The notes under the pieces: model-generated
What the model was told of the DNA's origin: nothing
Databases searched by the model: none
Seen by the model: the letters and a program-made list of their open reading frames with translations, nothing else
Made by a program: the position numbers and the translations under genes
Shown: in pieces, positions 12,720 to 21,600 of the stretch
Layout of the letters: each line of letters begins with the position of its first letter
Numbering within the stretch: position 1 is the first letter of the stretch
From: Eutypella sp. D-1
Taxonomy: Eukaryota; Ascomycota; Sordariomycetes; Xylariales; Diatrypaceae
Reading direction: 5' to 3'
DNA length: 64,000 bases
NCBI GenBank assembly: GCA_023313575.1
Contig: JAJTTP010000031.1
Location: forward strand, 62,001-126,000

Positions 12720-13611
12720 ATGGGCAACAACAGAGTTACCTACCGTCGTCGCAACCCGTACGTTTTTTTTTTTTCAAATTCAAAGAATGAGAGAAGAGAG
12801 AAGAGAGAAGGAAGGAATGAATGAGAAGAGAGAAGATAAAGATGCTAACCGGGCGCTCTCCCCCTAATTCATCAAAACAGATACAACACGACCTCCAACT
12901 CGACCCGGATCGTCAAGACCCCCGGTGGCGAGCTGCGAACCCTGCACCTCAAGAAGCGAGGAACTGCCCCGAAATGCGGTGACTGCGGTGTTAAGCTGCC
13001 CGGTGTAAGTTTTTTGATCCAACCAATTCAGTTCCCGTGTGTGGTGGTATCGGACTTGGGATGGGAATGGGACGGGACGGGACGAGGTCGAACGGCCATG
13101 TAAACGGATTGACGCCCGGATGAATCGTTGTCTTCGAATCTACCATTACCGATATCGATTACCAGCCGAATTACACACACAACACCAGGCCTGAATATCA
13201 TCAAGTCAAGCGGAGTTCAAGGCGAGAGAAATCGGGTTTACTCGGCGACCAATGGCACAACAACGACATCATCATACTTTCATCCTCGTCTACGGCGTCC
13301 CATACCTCTCTATCCTACCACCACACCCCACCACACCACACTTCGGTCATCTACAACAATTCGACATAAATCAGGTGGCATGATTCAAGTTACTAACAGG
13401 TCCCCCTTCTTCTTCTTCCCCCAAACAGGTCCCGGCTCTCCGGCCCCGCGAGTACGCCCAGATCTCCAAGCCCAAGAAGACGGTGCAGCGCGCGTACGGC
13501 GGTTCGCGGTGCGGCAACTGCGTGCGAGACCGCATCGTGCGCGCCTTCCTGATCGAGGAGCAGAAGATCGTCAAGAAGGTGCTGAAGGAGCAGGAGGGCA
13601 AGAAGAAGTGA
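12720..13611 (+). CDS. rpl34: 60S ribosomal protein eL34 (three exons)
   Basis: Large-subunit ribosomal protein eL34, 114 residues. Exons are 12720-12757, 12881-13004 and 13429-13611, in frame throughout. Exon 1 gives [13 protein letters not shown], exon 2 continues [18 protein letters not shown] and the first zinc-binding pair (CGDC), and exon 3 carries the second pair (CGNC in [12 protein letters not shown]) and ends in a lysine-rich tail (EGKKK). The four cysteines form the eL34 zinc site. Donors are GTACGT and GTAAGT. Intron 2 is 424 bases, long for this gene, and has a perfect TACTAAC at 13391. An AG three bases past the branch adenosine is too close to be used, so the AG ending at 13428 is taken; it restores the family sequence ([12 protein letters not shown]). 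The tiny first exon, typical of fungal ribosomal genes, ends eleven residues after the start methionine plus two bases. Confidence 0.96.
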
Positions 13612-14415
13612 AGTGGGGTGGGAAGTTGAAGTTGAAGTTAGGAGGATGAAGACCCAAAAAAAAGGAATAGAAAAAGCTAGGGAAAAAAGGCTTCTTTCTT
13701 CCATCTTTAAGGGGAACAAATAACACGCCAACCACGTTCATAGGCGGGGGAGAAGATGGGGAATGGAAATCCGGTTGGTTTTTCGGCCGTCAGCCGTCAT
13801 TGCTACTTTGGTGTTCTCGGGAGTGAAATAAAGGGGGGCACACAATGGCTTTTCTTTTTCAACTACATGAGCATGTCCAACAAAAACCGGCTAACTCGAG
13901 AAGAAAAAAGCCTGTTGTTGTTATTCGTTTTAGGGACCTCTATTTCTCCCCCCCTCTCTCTCTCCCTAGGTGATCGCAAATGATATATAACGACATCAAG
14001 GGACAAGACGTTCTACACATGGTGCGTTTGCGGATAGATTTGTGATCGTGATATGACACCAAGTGAGAGGTTCCATTATAAGCTCCCCCACGACTCTGTA
14101 TGAAGATTCGTAATCCTTCGCGGGAAGCCCTTCTCTCTCTGTTGAGATGTATCAATATCAAGGGCCGTAGAACTACGCCGATGACAGTCAGTCCACCCTC
14201 CACCCTCCACCCTCCTCCCCGTGAACCACCAACCACAAACGAAACCAACTCACGCAAAAGAAAAAGGGACACCGGGTATCATGATCACCAAAAAACTGCC
14301 TACCAACCGAAACCAAACCAAACCAAACCATCGCCCGGAAAAAAAAAAAAATCCTAACCATCCCATCCATCTAAATCCCTCCCATCAAAAAAAGAGCCCT
14401 CGCCCCCTCCCTCAC
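13612..14415. other. Convergent 3' region between eL34 and rad26
   Basis: About 800 bases between the stop codons of eL34 and the minus-strand RAD26-like gene. It holds T- and A-rich stretches, a CT run near 13950-13968, (CACCCTC)-type repeats near 14193-14216 and a poly-A tract near 14339-14351. Nothing coding is recognised. It presumably contains the two transcripts' 3' untranslated regions. Confidence 0.5.
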
Positions 14416-17400
14416 TCACCGCAAGGCCCAAATAGCACGCATACTAGACCCCTTCTTCTCCATGCGCGCGACGCGATTCAGCGCGGTCTTGAACTCCGCC
14501 GACTGGCGCCCCGTAACACAGAACGCGTTGAAGTGGTCGACGAGCAGTTTCGTCGGCACCTGGCCGCCGTGCCGCCGTATGAACTCCGGGATCATGCGCT
14601 CGAAGTCGCGCGCTCGCAAATTCGTCGTACTTGTGCTTGTGCTTGTGCTTGCCGGGGACGCGCTGCCGCGCGAGGGTGAAGTGCCGCTGCCGTTCAGACC
14701 CTGCCGGTCCGCGAGCCCGGCCAGGATCCCAGCGGAGGCGGGCGCAGCAGCGCCGCGGGCACCGCGGCCGCGTCGGACGTTAGACGAGGATGGACGCCCG
14801 CCCTCGCCAACCTCGCCGGTCCAGGTCACGGTGCCGATGGGGATGGAGCGGGCCTGCTCGCCGGCGCGGCGCAGGGTCGCCGCGGCCTCGGCAGCAACGC
14901 GATTGGCCTCCTGCTGCAGGATGGCGCGGTTGGCCTGGGGCTTGCGCTTGCCGCCGACGATCTGCTCGTGCTCGAGCGCCGAGTGCACGCCTGAGCGCGC
15001 GAAGAGGCCCTCCATGATGCGGTCCTCCTCGTTCGGCGGCGGCTGCTCGTCCGCATTCGTCTGGTAGTCCTCGAGTCCCGCCACGCCCGTGATGCCGCGG
15101 AGGTCTTCCGTGCTATCTTCATCGCCGGCCGCCGCTACGCTGGCTTGCTCGGCAGAACTCGATGTCTTCGCGCCATGGGCGCTGGTGTGCGCCGGGGCTT
15201 TCGATGCCGGTGAGTTGAACCTGACCTCGGACCCTTCGAATAGTTTCCCGGTCTCCGTCGTGCCCTCTTCAGCGGAGCCTAATGTGAACAGGTCGTGTAG
15301 GTCGTGGAGCTGGAACGTGGTGCGCTGCTTGGGGTCCTTCAGGACCTTGTTGCTCAGAAACTGCTTGAAGATTTGTCGATGGTAGATCTTCTCTTCGATG
15401 GTCCCCGCGGTCATGAGCCGGTATATGGTAACCTCCTTCTTCTGTCCAAGACGCCACGCCCTCTCGCGAGCCTGCACGTCTGTTGAGGGATTCCAGTCGG
15501 GGTCAAAAATGATAACTCGGTTTGCTCCCGTTAGATTGACGCCAAGACCACCAACCTTCGTGGTCAGCAAAAACAAGTCGAGCTCTGGGTCGTTGTTGAA
15601 CTGATCTACGAGGTTCTGCCTGTCTTTGATCGCTGTTCCGCCATCCATCCGCAGGTATCTAATCCCGTCCATGCGCTTCACGAACTCTTCTAGGATATCA
15701 AGCATCTGAACGCCTTGACTGAACAAGAGCGTCTTGTGCCCGAAGCGCTTCCACATCTGCAGCAGCGCCTTTACGACCTGCATCTTACCAGATTTGTTAG
15801 CCATCCCCCACTTGTGCCCAGGCTTGGTCTTCAGCTTAGGGTCGAGTAAATCCGGATGGTTACATATCTTGCGAAGAATGTCGATGCCGTAAAGAGACTG
15901 TCTCGTTTTATTGTAGATTGAAGCCATCTCTTCGGATTTGAGAAAGAGCTCGTATGCATCTTGCTGCGGTCTAGTCAATTTACAGAAAAGGACCTGCTCG
16001 CTCTTCTTGGGAAGATCGGCCGCGACGTCTACTTTAAGTCGCTGAAGCAGGTAAGGGCTAATTGTGTCTTTGAGCGTCTCGGCGCATTTCTGGGCAGTCA
16101 TGATTTGCAGGTTCGTAGCGTTCGCATATCCGCCGAGTCGAATGGGAATTTCGAACTGGTTCCGGAAGTCGACCAGCGTCCCCAATCGCATCGGGAAGAT
16201 GAAGTCGAACAGCGACCAAAGCTCCATCAGGTTGTTTTGCATGGGTGTACCGGACAAGATAACTCGGTTTGGGGTACGCAGTTCCTTGCAATATATGGTG
16301 ATGGCTGTGTTCGGGTTGCGGATCTTGTGGCCCTCGTCTAGGACAGCATATCCCCAGTCTACGGGAATCAAAATGTTGCCATAGGTCTGCAAGCCGGCGT
16401 ACGTAGTGACTAGTACATGGCCATGCTTGACCACTTTGTCAACGATCTTTTTAGCATGTTTGTTGACGCGGCGTGTATCTTGTCGCCGGTCCCATGACAA
16501 ATCTTCATCCTCAATAATACCCTCATCCCGGACATTAAGCATGCCACTACCAGAGGAGTGAAGTATAGAGACCCGGAGAGGCGGCCACCAGCGATGAAAC
16601 TCGTTCACCCACTGCTTCAGCACAGTTGCCGGTGCAACGACTATGACAGGCTTGTCGAGCATTTTGCTATAATGCAGTGCGGCGACGAAGGATATGAGCT
16701 GTACCGTCTTCCCTAAGCCCATCTCATCACCGATAATACCGCCGACTTTCTGATTGTAGAGTTCCGCAAGCCATTGGACGCCCGTTTTCTGGTAATCGAA
16801 TAAGGCGGGGAATATATCACCGGGCAGCTTAAGGCCGTTCTCGAAGGGATGATCTGGTCCGTCCGGTGAGGGCTTAAACCACTCCTCGTCTTCTTCATTG
16901 AATTCTGCGTTTTCCTGTGCTACTCCCTCGGCTTCTTTCTCTTGTTGCCGGCGCGATCTTGCTCTACTACGCCTTTGAACCCAATCTGCCAACCGTTTCT
17001 GGTAGTTGGCCTCATTTCCATCATCAATCTTGCTGATGTCAAGTTTGCCGTCTTCGTCCTTCTGTCCCTTCGTAACCTTCTTCCGTGGTCGTTCCGTGAG
17101 GTCAAAATCCTCGGAGTCCTCGTCGTCGATGAACTCCGCGTCGGCCTTGGCTTCATCAGATTCTTGGGGCGCAAATTCATCATCGGGGGCCGGGGTTCGT
17201 TGAACTTTGCGCTTTTTCCGTGGTCTCAACGAGAATTCACTCTCTGCAGCGACTGCGGCGGTTGTAGCAGAATCGGGCTCCTCGGCGAATCCGGGGGCAC
17301 GTAGATTTTGATGTGAGCGAGGCTCATAGCCAGCCTGTTCTTCCAGCTCTTCCGCGGCGGCCTCATCCTCGGCGTCTACCAAGGCATTGGCTAGTTCACC

Positions 17401-18048
17401 CTCAACACCTTCGGGTCTCGGACCTCCGATGTTGGCAAAAGGTGTAATCTTCCCTGTCCGGATAAGAAATTCGCGATGGCTCTCATTTGGCAATTTCTTG
17501 CTTCCACTCTGTACAGCATCGACAGAATCTCCAGCCTGATGTCTTTGTTCAATACGGGCATGAAAGTCGGCTATGTCTTTATCGGCGACTTCGATCTCGG
17601 AGTCAATGCGGGAGATCTCTTCCCGGATCTGTTTCTTCAATTCGGGTCTGCCGAGGGCCTTGCGAAATCGTTCCTCCTGCGTTTTCTTCTGCGCCTCGAG
17701 TCTCAAGATATTTGCTTGTGCTTTCTCAATGCGCTTCTCGTCCCTCTTGTCTTCGGCGTCGATCAAGGCTAGGTTCGCTTGGTATGATATGTCTCGTTCG
17801 AGGTCATCCTGATCGCGGACATTCGCAGTGAGGTTTCGCAGCGTAGCTTCCTCGTCTAGGCCCGTATCGGTAGCATCTACTCCGCCATCCCCGTCTCCAT
17901 TCCCGTCTCCATCGTCGTCGCCGTCTTTTCCAGGGGTTTCTTGTGCGATGGCGGCTACTTGATCAATGGTTGGATTCTCGGGTCGAGTCTCCGAAGAGTC
18001 CGTGGGCCCTCTTGGCGGTGCAGCTCCGCTATCGTCACCAGAAGCCAT
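14416..18048 (-). CDS. rad26: RAD26/CSB-type SNF2 DNA-repair ATPase
   Basis: A 1210-residue intronless SNF2-family ATPase that fits fungal Rad26 (human CSB/ERCC6), which remodels stalled RNA polymerase II in transcription-coupled repair. The N-terminal third is acidic and coiled (RIEKAQANILRLEAQ region). The helicase core follows: Walker A DEMGLGKT near residue 442, APATVLKQW, the DEGH box near 569, SGTPMQNN, then the C-terminal lobe with LLFSQGVQMLD near 765 and the DPDWNPSTDVQARERAWRLGQ segment near 850. The motif SGVHSALEH downstream is characteristic of CSB/Rad26. The end (IPEFIRRHGGQVPTKLLVDHF) looks like a small winged-helix-type tail. The start is the first ATG of the frame, preceded by AAG. 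It is convergent with eL34 and divergent from the GH18 gene 2.5 kb away. Confidence 0.94.
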   Translation of the reverse strand: MASGDDSGAAPPRGPTDSSETRPENPTIDQVAAIAQETPGKDGDDDGDGNGDGDGGVDATDTGLDEEATLRNLTANVRDQDDLERDISYQANLALIDAEDKRDEKRIEKAQANILRLEAQKKTQEERFRKALGRPELKKQIREEISRIDSEIEVADKDIADFHARIEQRHQAGDSVDAVQSGSKKLPNESHREFLIRTGKITPFANIGGPRPEGVEGELANALVDAEDEAAAEELEEQAGYEPRSHQNLRAPGFAEEPDSATTAAVAAESEFSLRPRKKRKVQRTPAPDDEFAPQESDEAKADAEFIDDEDSEDFDLTERPRKKVTKGQKDEDGKLDISKIDDGNEANYQKRLADWVQRRSRARSRRQQEKEAEGVAQENAEFNEEDEEWFKPSPDGPDHPFENGLKLPGDIFPALFDYQKTGVQWLAELYNQKVGGIIGDEMGLGKTVQLISFVAALHYSKMLDKPVIVVAPATVLKQWVNEFHRWWPPLRVSILHSSGSGMLNVRDEGIIEDEDLSWDRRQDTRRVNKHAKKIVDKVVKHGHVLVTTYAGLQTYGNILIPVDWGYAVLDEGHKIRNPNTAITIYCKELRTPNRVILSGTPMQNNLMELWSLFDFIFPMRLGTLVDFRNQFEIPIRLGGYANATNLQIMTAQKCAETLKDTISPYLLQRLKVDVAADLPKKSEQVLFCKLTRPQQDAYELFLKSEEMASIYNKTRQSLYGIDILRKICNHPDLLDPKLKTKPGHKWGMANKSGKMQVVKALLQMWKRFGHKTLLFSQGVQMLDILEEFVKRMDGIRYLRMDGGTAIKDRQNLVDQFNNDPELDLFLLTTKVGGLGVNLTGANRVIIFDPDWNPSTDVQARERAWRLGQKKEVTIYRLMTAGTIEEKIYHRQIFKQFLSNKVLKDPKQRTTFQLHDLHDLFTLGSAEEGTTETGKLFEGSEVRFNSPASKAPAHTSAHGAKTSSSAEQASVAAAGDEDSTEDLRGITGVAGLEDYQTNADEQPPPNEEDRIMEGLFARSGVHSALEHEQIVGGKRKPQANRAILQQEANRVAAEAAATLRRAGEQARSIPIGTVTWTGEVGEGGRPSSSNVRRGRGARGAAAPASAGILAGLADRQGLNGSGTSPSRGSASPASTSTSTSTTNLRARDFERMIPEFIRRHGGQVPTKLLVDHFNAFCVTGRQSAEFKTALNRVARMEKKGSSMRAIWALR

Positions 18049-20550
18049 CTTCGTTATGAGACGAAATGAAGTCGCATGTAAACTGTGTTTTTGTTTGAAA
18101 GTAAATTACCTAGCAGAGAAAATATAAAATCAACCACTAGGGTTTGTAGCAAAATCTTGGAAGGCTCGAGATGATGGAAGGGTTGTAGACTGTAGAATAG
18201 GAAGATGTTCGTCTTCTTGAATCTTGCTAGATCAGCAAGACCTAGGCTACTCCTTCCTAGCTCTAGGGACCTAACTACCTCGATAGATTGACATTGACAT
18301 GACCACCAGGTAATAAATGATTAGGTGCTTGAGTTGTAAATTCGCAGAAAATCTTTGTGTTGGTTGATAGCTTGTATTGTTAAATGTGATGTAACACTAA
18401 GAGACTGTGGAAGGGAACCTTAAAGAAGCTGTTAAAGAAAGAATGCGACTTAATTGCCTGCCGCCTCTGGGCTGCTGCTGCCTCCGCTGCCTGGGCCGCT
18501 CCTGCCCGGATGACGCATTGATCAGAGTGTTTCACTGATAACCCGATTGATAAACCCCAATCAGGACCCAACTATACTACATTGGGGGATGCTGCATTAA
18601 CTCCGACAAGTCCGATCTCTTTACCTACAACTGCACCTATTAACCTATTACTTCATACTGAAAACTTGCCTCGAATGTTCCAGTCTCGTTGGTCAACAAT
18701 GTTGAGATCCCCTTTATATATGTATACTACTGCAATTTTCCACATGGACCATACCTACCGAGGCCGAGACAAGGATTCGAAAGCTTATACTTCAGGTGCA
18801 CTGCCATACAATACCCACTTCTAAAAAGAGGATTGCCATTGGCTGAGCTGGCAAAGAGTAAAATATGTAATATGCTCTCTTTCTCAATCTCTGACCTCAA
18901 CTTGAATACCCGACCTGCCTAAATGGATATCATCACATGTGGTGTTTGGGACTCCAAACTGAATCTTGGCTCAACAGCCCATCTGACTATATATGCACTG
19001 TTATGGGAATAGATTCCTTAAGCCCATGATCATTCCGTTCCTGCAATTAACAACTACCGCAAATCGATAGCCAATCTCTGGTGCACATGTCGGGCCCACA
19101 GGCTAATAAGTCTACCAGTCGATGTTGAAGTCCATCCGGCTTTGAAAGTTCTCTTCACCAGCCTGAAAATAGACGATATCAAAGACCCGGCAAGCAAAAT
19201 CCCTTGGCTCATGATATATATATCCTATGTAGTACAAGCCAGACATTTGTGCCAGTACTTCACCGATTCATCCACTGCGCCACGATTCCTCATAGCATTC
19301 ATATGTAGGGCTACAGACTGGTAGGGCTAATTAGCGCCTACCTAAATCTAATAATAGTCACGTTAGGCATGTAGATCGGGAACATAAACATGACTAGCTT
19401 AGCACAGCAAAGCAAAAGATATAGTAAGCTTATACCTAGTGGCTTGCAGTTCCGAGAAGAAGCATCTCAAAGTTGCTGCGGATATATACCTACATATGCA
19501 AGGAGGTAGGTAAATAAAGTGTCTTCGCTTGTTTTTCTCGGCTCACCCTAGCCGTCCATACCTTGAGCGTATGTGAGAAGGAAGCGCAGCGGATACATAA
19601 ATCTATATGTAGGATATGGCTGCTTGCAGAACCTAACAACACATCTGAGATCCGCGCTGTGTCGTCATCGTCAGCACGATCAAGAAACTAGCTATGTACT
19701 TAAGTAGGTATGGGGAGATTGCCATGCGGCCGTACAACATGGGGCATAATACATACATAGACGGCTGTGTTTTTTATTGTCAGATGCTTATTCGACATAG
19801 TAACCCCTGCCCCTGCTGCCCTGCCAGCCTGCCATCCCATAGTTATCCCAAGGTAGAAAGACGAAGTCCACCGCGATCATGTGTAGTAAACTGAACACCT
19901 TCCCGATATGTCTCGGTTTCTCGGGGGGGTAAACGCCCATACATACACCCGGCCACCAGCTTCTGCTTTCGTTTCATACTATTCTGGTCTCCCGTCTGAC
20001 GTTGGATTTACCGTGGAATGAGCGCGCAGCAGCGCTCGGGCACTTTCTCGCGTTCAACCCCGTCATCCCCATTGGCCAATGTGACAAACCTGCACTTGGC
20101 GAAACGAAACGTCCTGTCGATCCTCTCTCTCTCTGTCCGCCGCAGGTTGCTTTTTCCAGCCTGACTTGCTCTCTTGCTACTAGCTTACCAGAATGCCCGC
20201 GCCCCTGGATATCTCCCCAACCGGGGGACAGCCGCAGCTGCTGAGCTTGTTCCTAGTTGATGACCAGGGGGCTTGACGGGGGGGTGTGGATGGTTTTAGG
20301 GCAGGTGTAAGGAATGTCTGTCTGTCTGTCGGTCGGTCGGTCTTTGGGCAAGCAATGCCACATCTCCCCGGCCGTAAGCGAGAGCTGGGTTTGGTCTGGA
20401 GCCAAGATGGCTCGCGGGCGGGTAGGCAGGTATAATAAGATGCTCTGCCGCCTCGGCCAACGTCGATCGCGTGTCTCCTGACCCTCTCGACTACCTTTCC
20501 CCCCCATCCATCTGTAAAGCTGTTTAGTCCCCACCAGAAAGAAAGACAAC
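18049..20550. other. Divergent intergenic region between rad26 and GH18
   Basis: About 2.5 kb with no recognisable gene. The left part is AT-rich, with CCTAG-type elements near 18240-18280. A GTCT tract changing into GGTC repeats lies at about 20313-20342. The last 250 bases form the presumed promoter of the GH18 gene, including TATAATAA at 20431 and a pyrimidine-rich stretch at about 20478-20513, a common fungal start-site context. Confidence 0.45.
20431..20438 (+). promoter_or_regulatory. Possible TATA element of the GH18 gene
   Basis: TATAATAA lies 113 bases before the GH18 start codon and about 40 bases before a CT-rich stretch (20478-20513). That spacing fits a TATA box followed by a pyrimidine-rich start region in filamentous fungi. 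It is a positional inference only. Confidence 0.3.
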
Positions 20551-21600
20551 ATGCGGTTGTCTACCATGACCGGGCTCTTTGCCCGCTTCCTCCTCCCCTT
20601 GCTGGGCGCCGCCGCGACCTGCGACGCCCAGGCGGCCGACCACCGCGTCGTCGTCTACTACCAGACGACGCACTTCAACGGGTCGGAGACGAACAATGTG
20701 TCGCTGCTGCCTCTGGTGCAGGAGTCCGAGGTCGCCGTAACCCATGTGCTCATCGGCGCGATCCACGTCACGAGCGAGGAGGCCGGGTGGATCCGGCTCA
20801 ACGACTACACGCCGGACAACGAGATCTTCGACCACGTGTGGTCGGACGCGGCGGAGCTGCAGTCCCGCGGCGTCACCGTGATGGCGATGGTCGGGGGCGC
20901 GGCCGGCGACTCCTGGGAGCGCCTCAGCGGCGACAGCTTCGAGGCGCACTACGCCCACCTACACGACTTCATCGGCACCTACAACATCCAGGGCCTGGAC
21001 CTCGACGTCGAGCAGAGCATGGGCCTCGCGGACATGATCAACCTCATCGACCGCCTCAAGGCCGACTTCGGCGATGACTTCATCATCTCCCTGGCGCCCG
21101 TCGCCTCGGCCCTGACCGAGGGCGGCGGAAACCTGAGCGGCTTCGACTACTTCGAGCTGGAGGCGCAGCGCGGCGACTCCATCGACTTCTACAACGGGCA
21201 GTTCTACTTCGGCTGGGGCGACGCCAGCAGCGCCGCCGACTACGAGGACATCATCGACGACGGCTTCCCCGCCGAGAAGGTCGTCATGGGCCAGCTGACC
21301 AACCCGTCCAACGGCAACGGCTACGTCGACCTCGACACCGCCCTGCCCGTCATCCAGGAGCTCGTCGGCGAGAACCCGAGCTTCGGCGGCATCGCCGGCT
21401 GGGAGTACTTCAACAGCCTGCCCGGCGGCGAGGACAACCCCCAGGAGTGGGCCTCCTGGATGGCCGACGCCATGGCCTCCGGCGCCAGCGCCATCCAGCA
21501 GGAGATCTCCAAGGTAGAGAAGGTTCGCAGGGCCCTGCGCAAGGACTACAGGGTAATGCGCCGCGAGGCGAAGAAGTTCTACCGCGACTACATCGCCTGA
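20551..21600 (+). CDS. Secreted GH18 glycoside hydrolase (chitinase/endoglucosaminidase-like)
   Basis: 349 residues, intronless. The first ~28 residues form a likely signal peptide (hydrophobic FARFLLPLLGAAAT, possible cut after AQA), so secretion is expected. The fold is GH18: strand 1 VVVYYQTTHF, MVGG in place of the usual SxGG near residue 113, the catalytic motif QGLDLDVE at 147-154 with Glu154 as the acid, and the last-strand GWEYF. The family motif is DxxDxDxE. Here the first Asp is Gln147, while Asp150, Asp152 and Glu154 remain, so activity is plausible. The C-terminus is a basic helix rich in Arg/Lys (about residues 320-347), unusual for a catalytic-only chitinase. No carbohydrate-binding module is visible. 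Codon third positions are almost all G or C, far more than in neighbouring genes, suggesting high expression or a different history. Substrate (chitin or N-glycan core) cannot be decided. Confidence 0.88.
   Translation: MRLSTMTGLFARFLLPLLGAAATCDAQAADHRVVVYYQTTHFNGSETNNVSLLPLVQESEVAVTHVLIGAIHVTSEEAGWIRLNDYTPDNEIFDHVWSDAAELQSRGVTVMAMVGGAAGDSWERLSGDSFEAHYAHLHDFIGTYNIQGLDLDVEQSMGLADMINLIDRLKADFGDDFIISLAPVASALTEGGGNLSGFDYFELEAQRGDSIDFYNGQFYFGWGDASSAADYEDIIDDGFPAEKVVMGQLTNPSNGNGYVDLDTALPVIQELVGENPSFGGIAGWEYFNSLPGGEDNPQEWASWMADAMASGASAIQQEISKVEKVRRALRKDYRVMRREAKKFYRDYIA

Noticed and set aside
13391..13400. First AG in eL34 intron 2 as the acceptor
   Set aside because: It lies three bases from the branch adenosine and would shift the frame; the AG at 13427-13428 restores the conserved sequence.
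13005..13428. Possible C/D-box snoRNA in eL34 intron 2
   Set aside because: GGATGAA and CCTGA resemble the boxes, but a proper TGATGA box and the terminal stem were not found.
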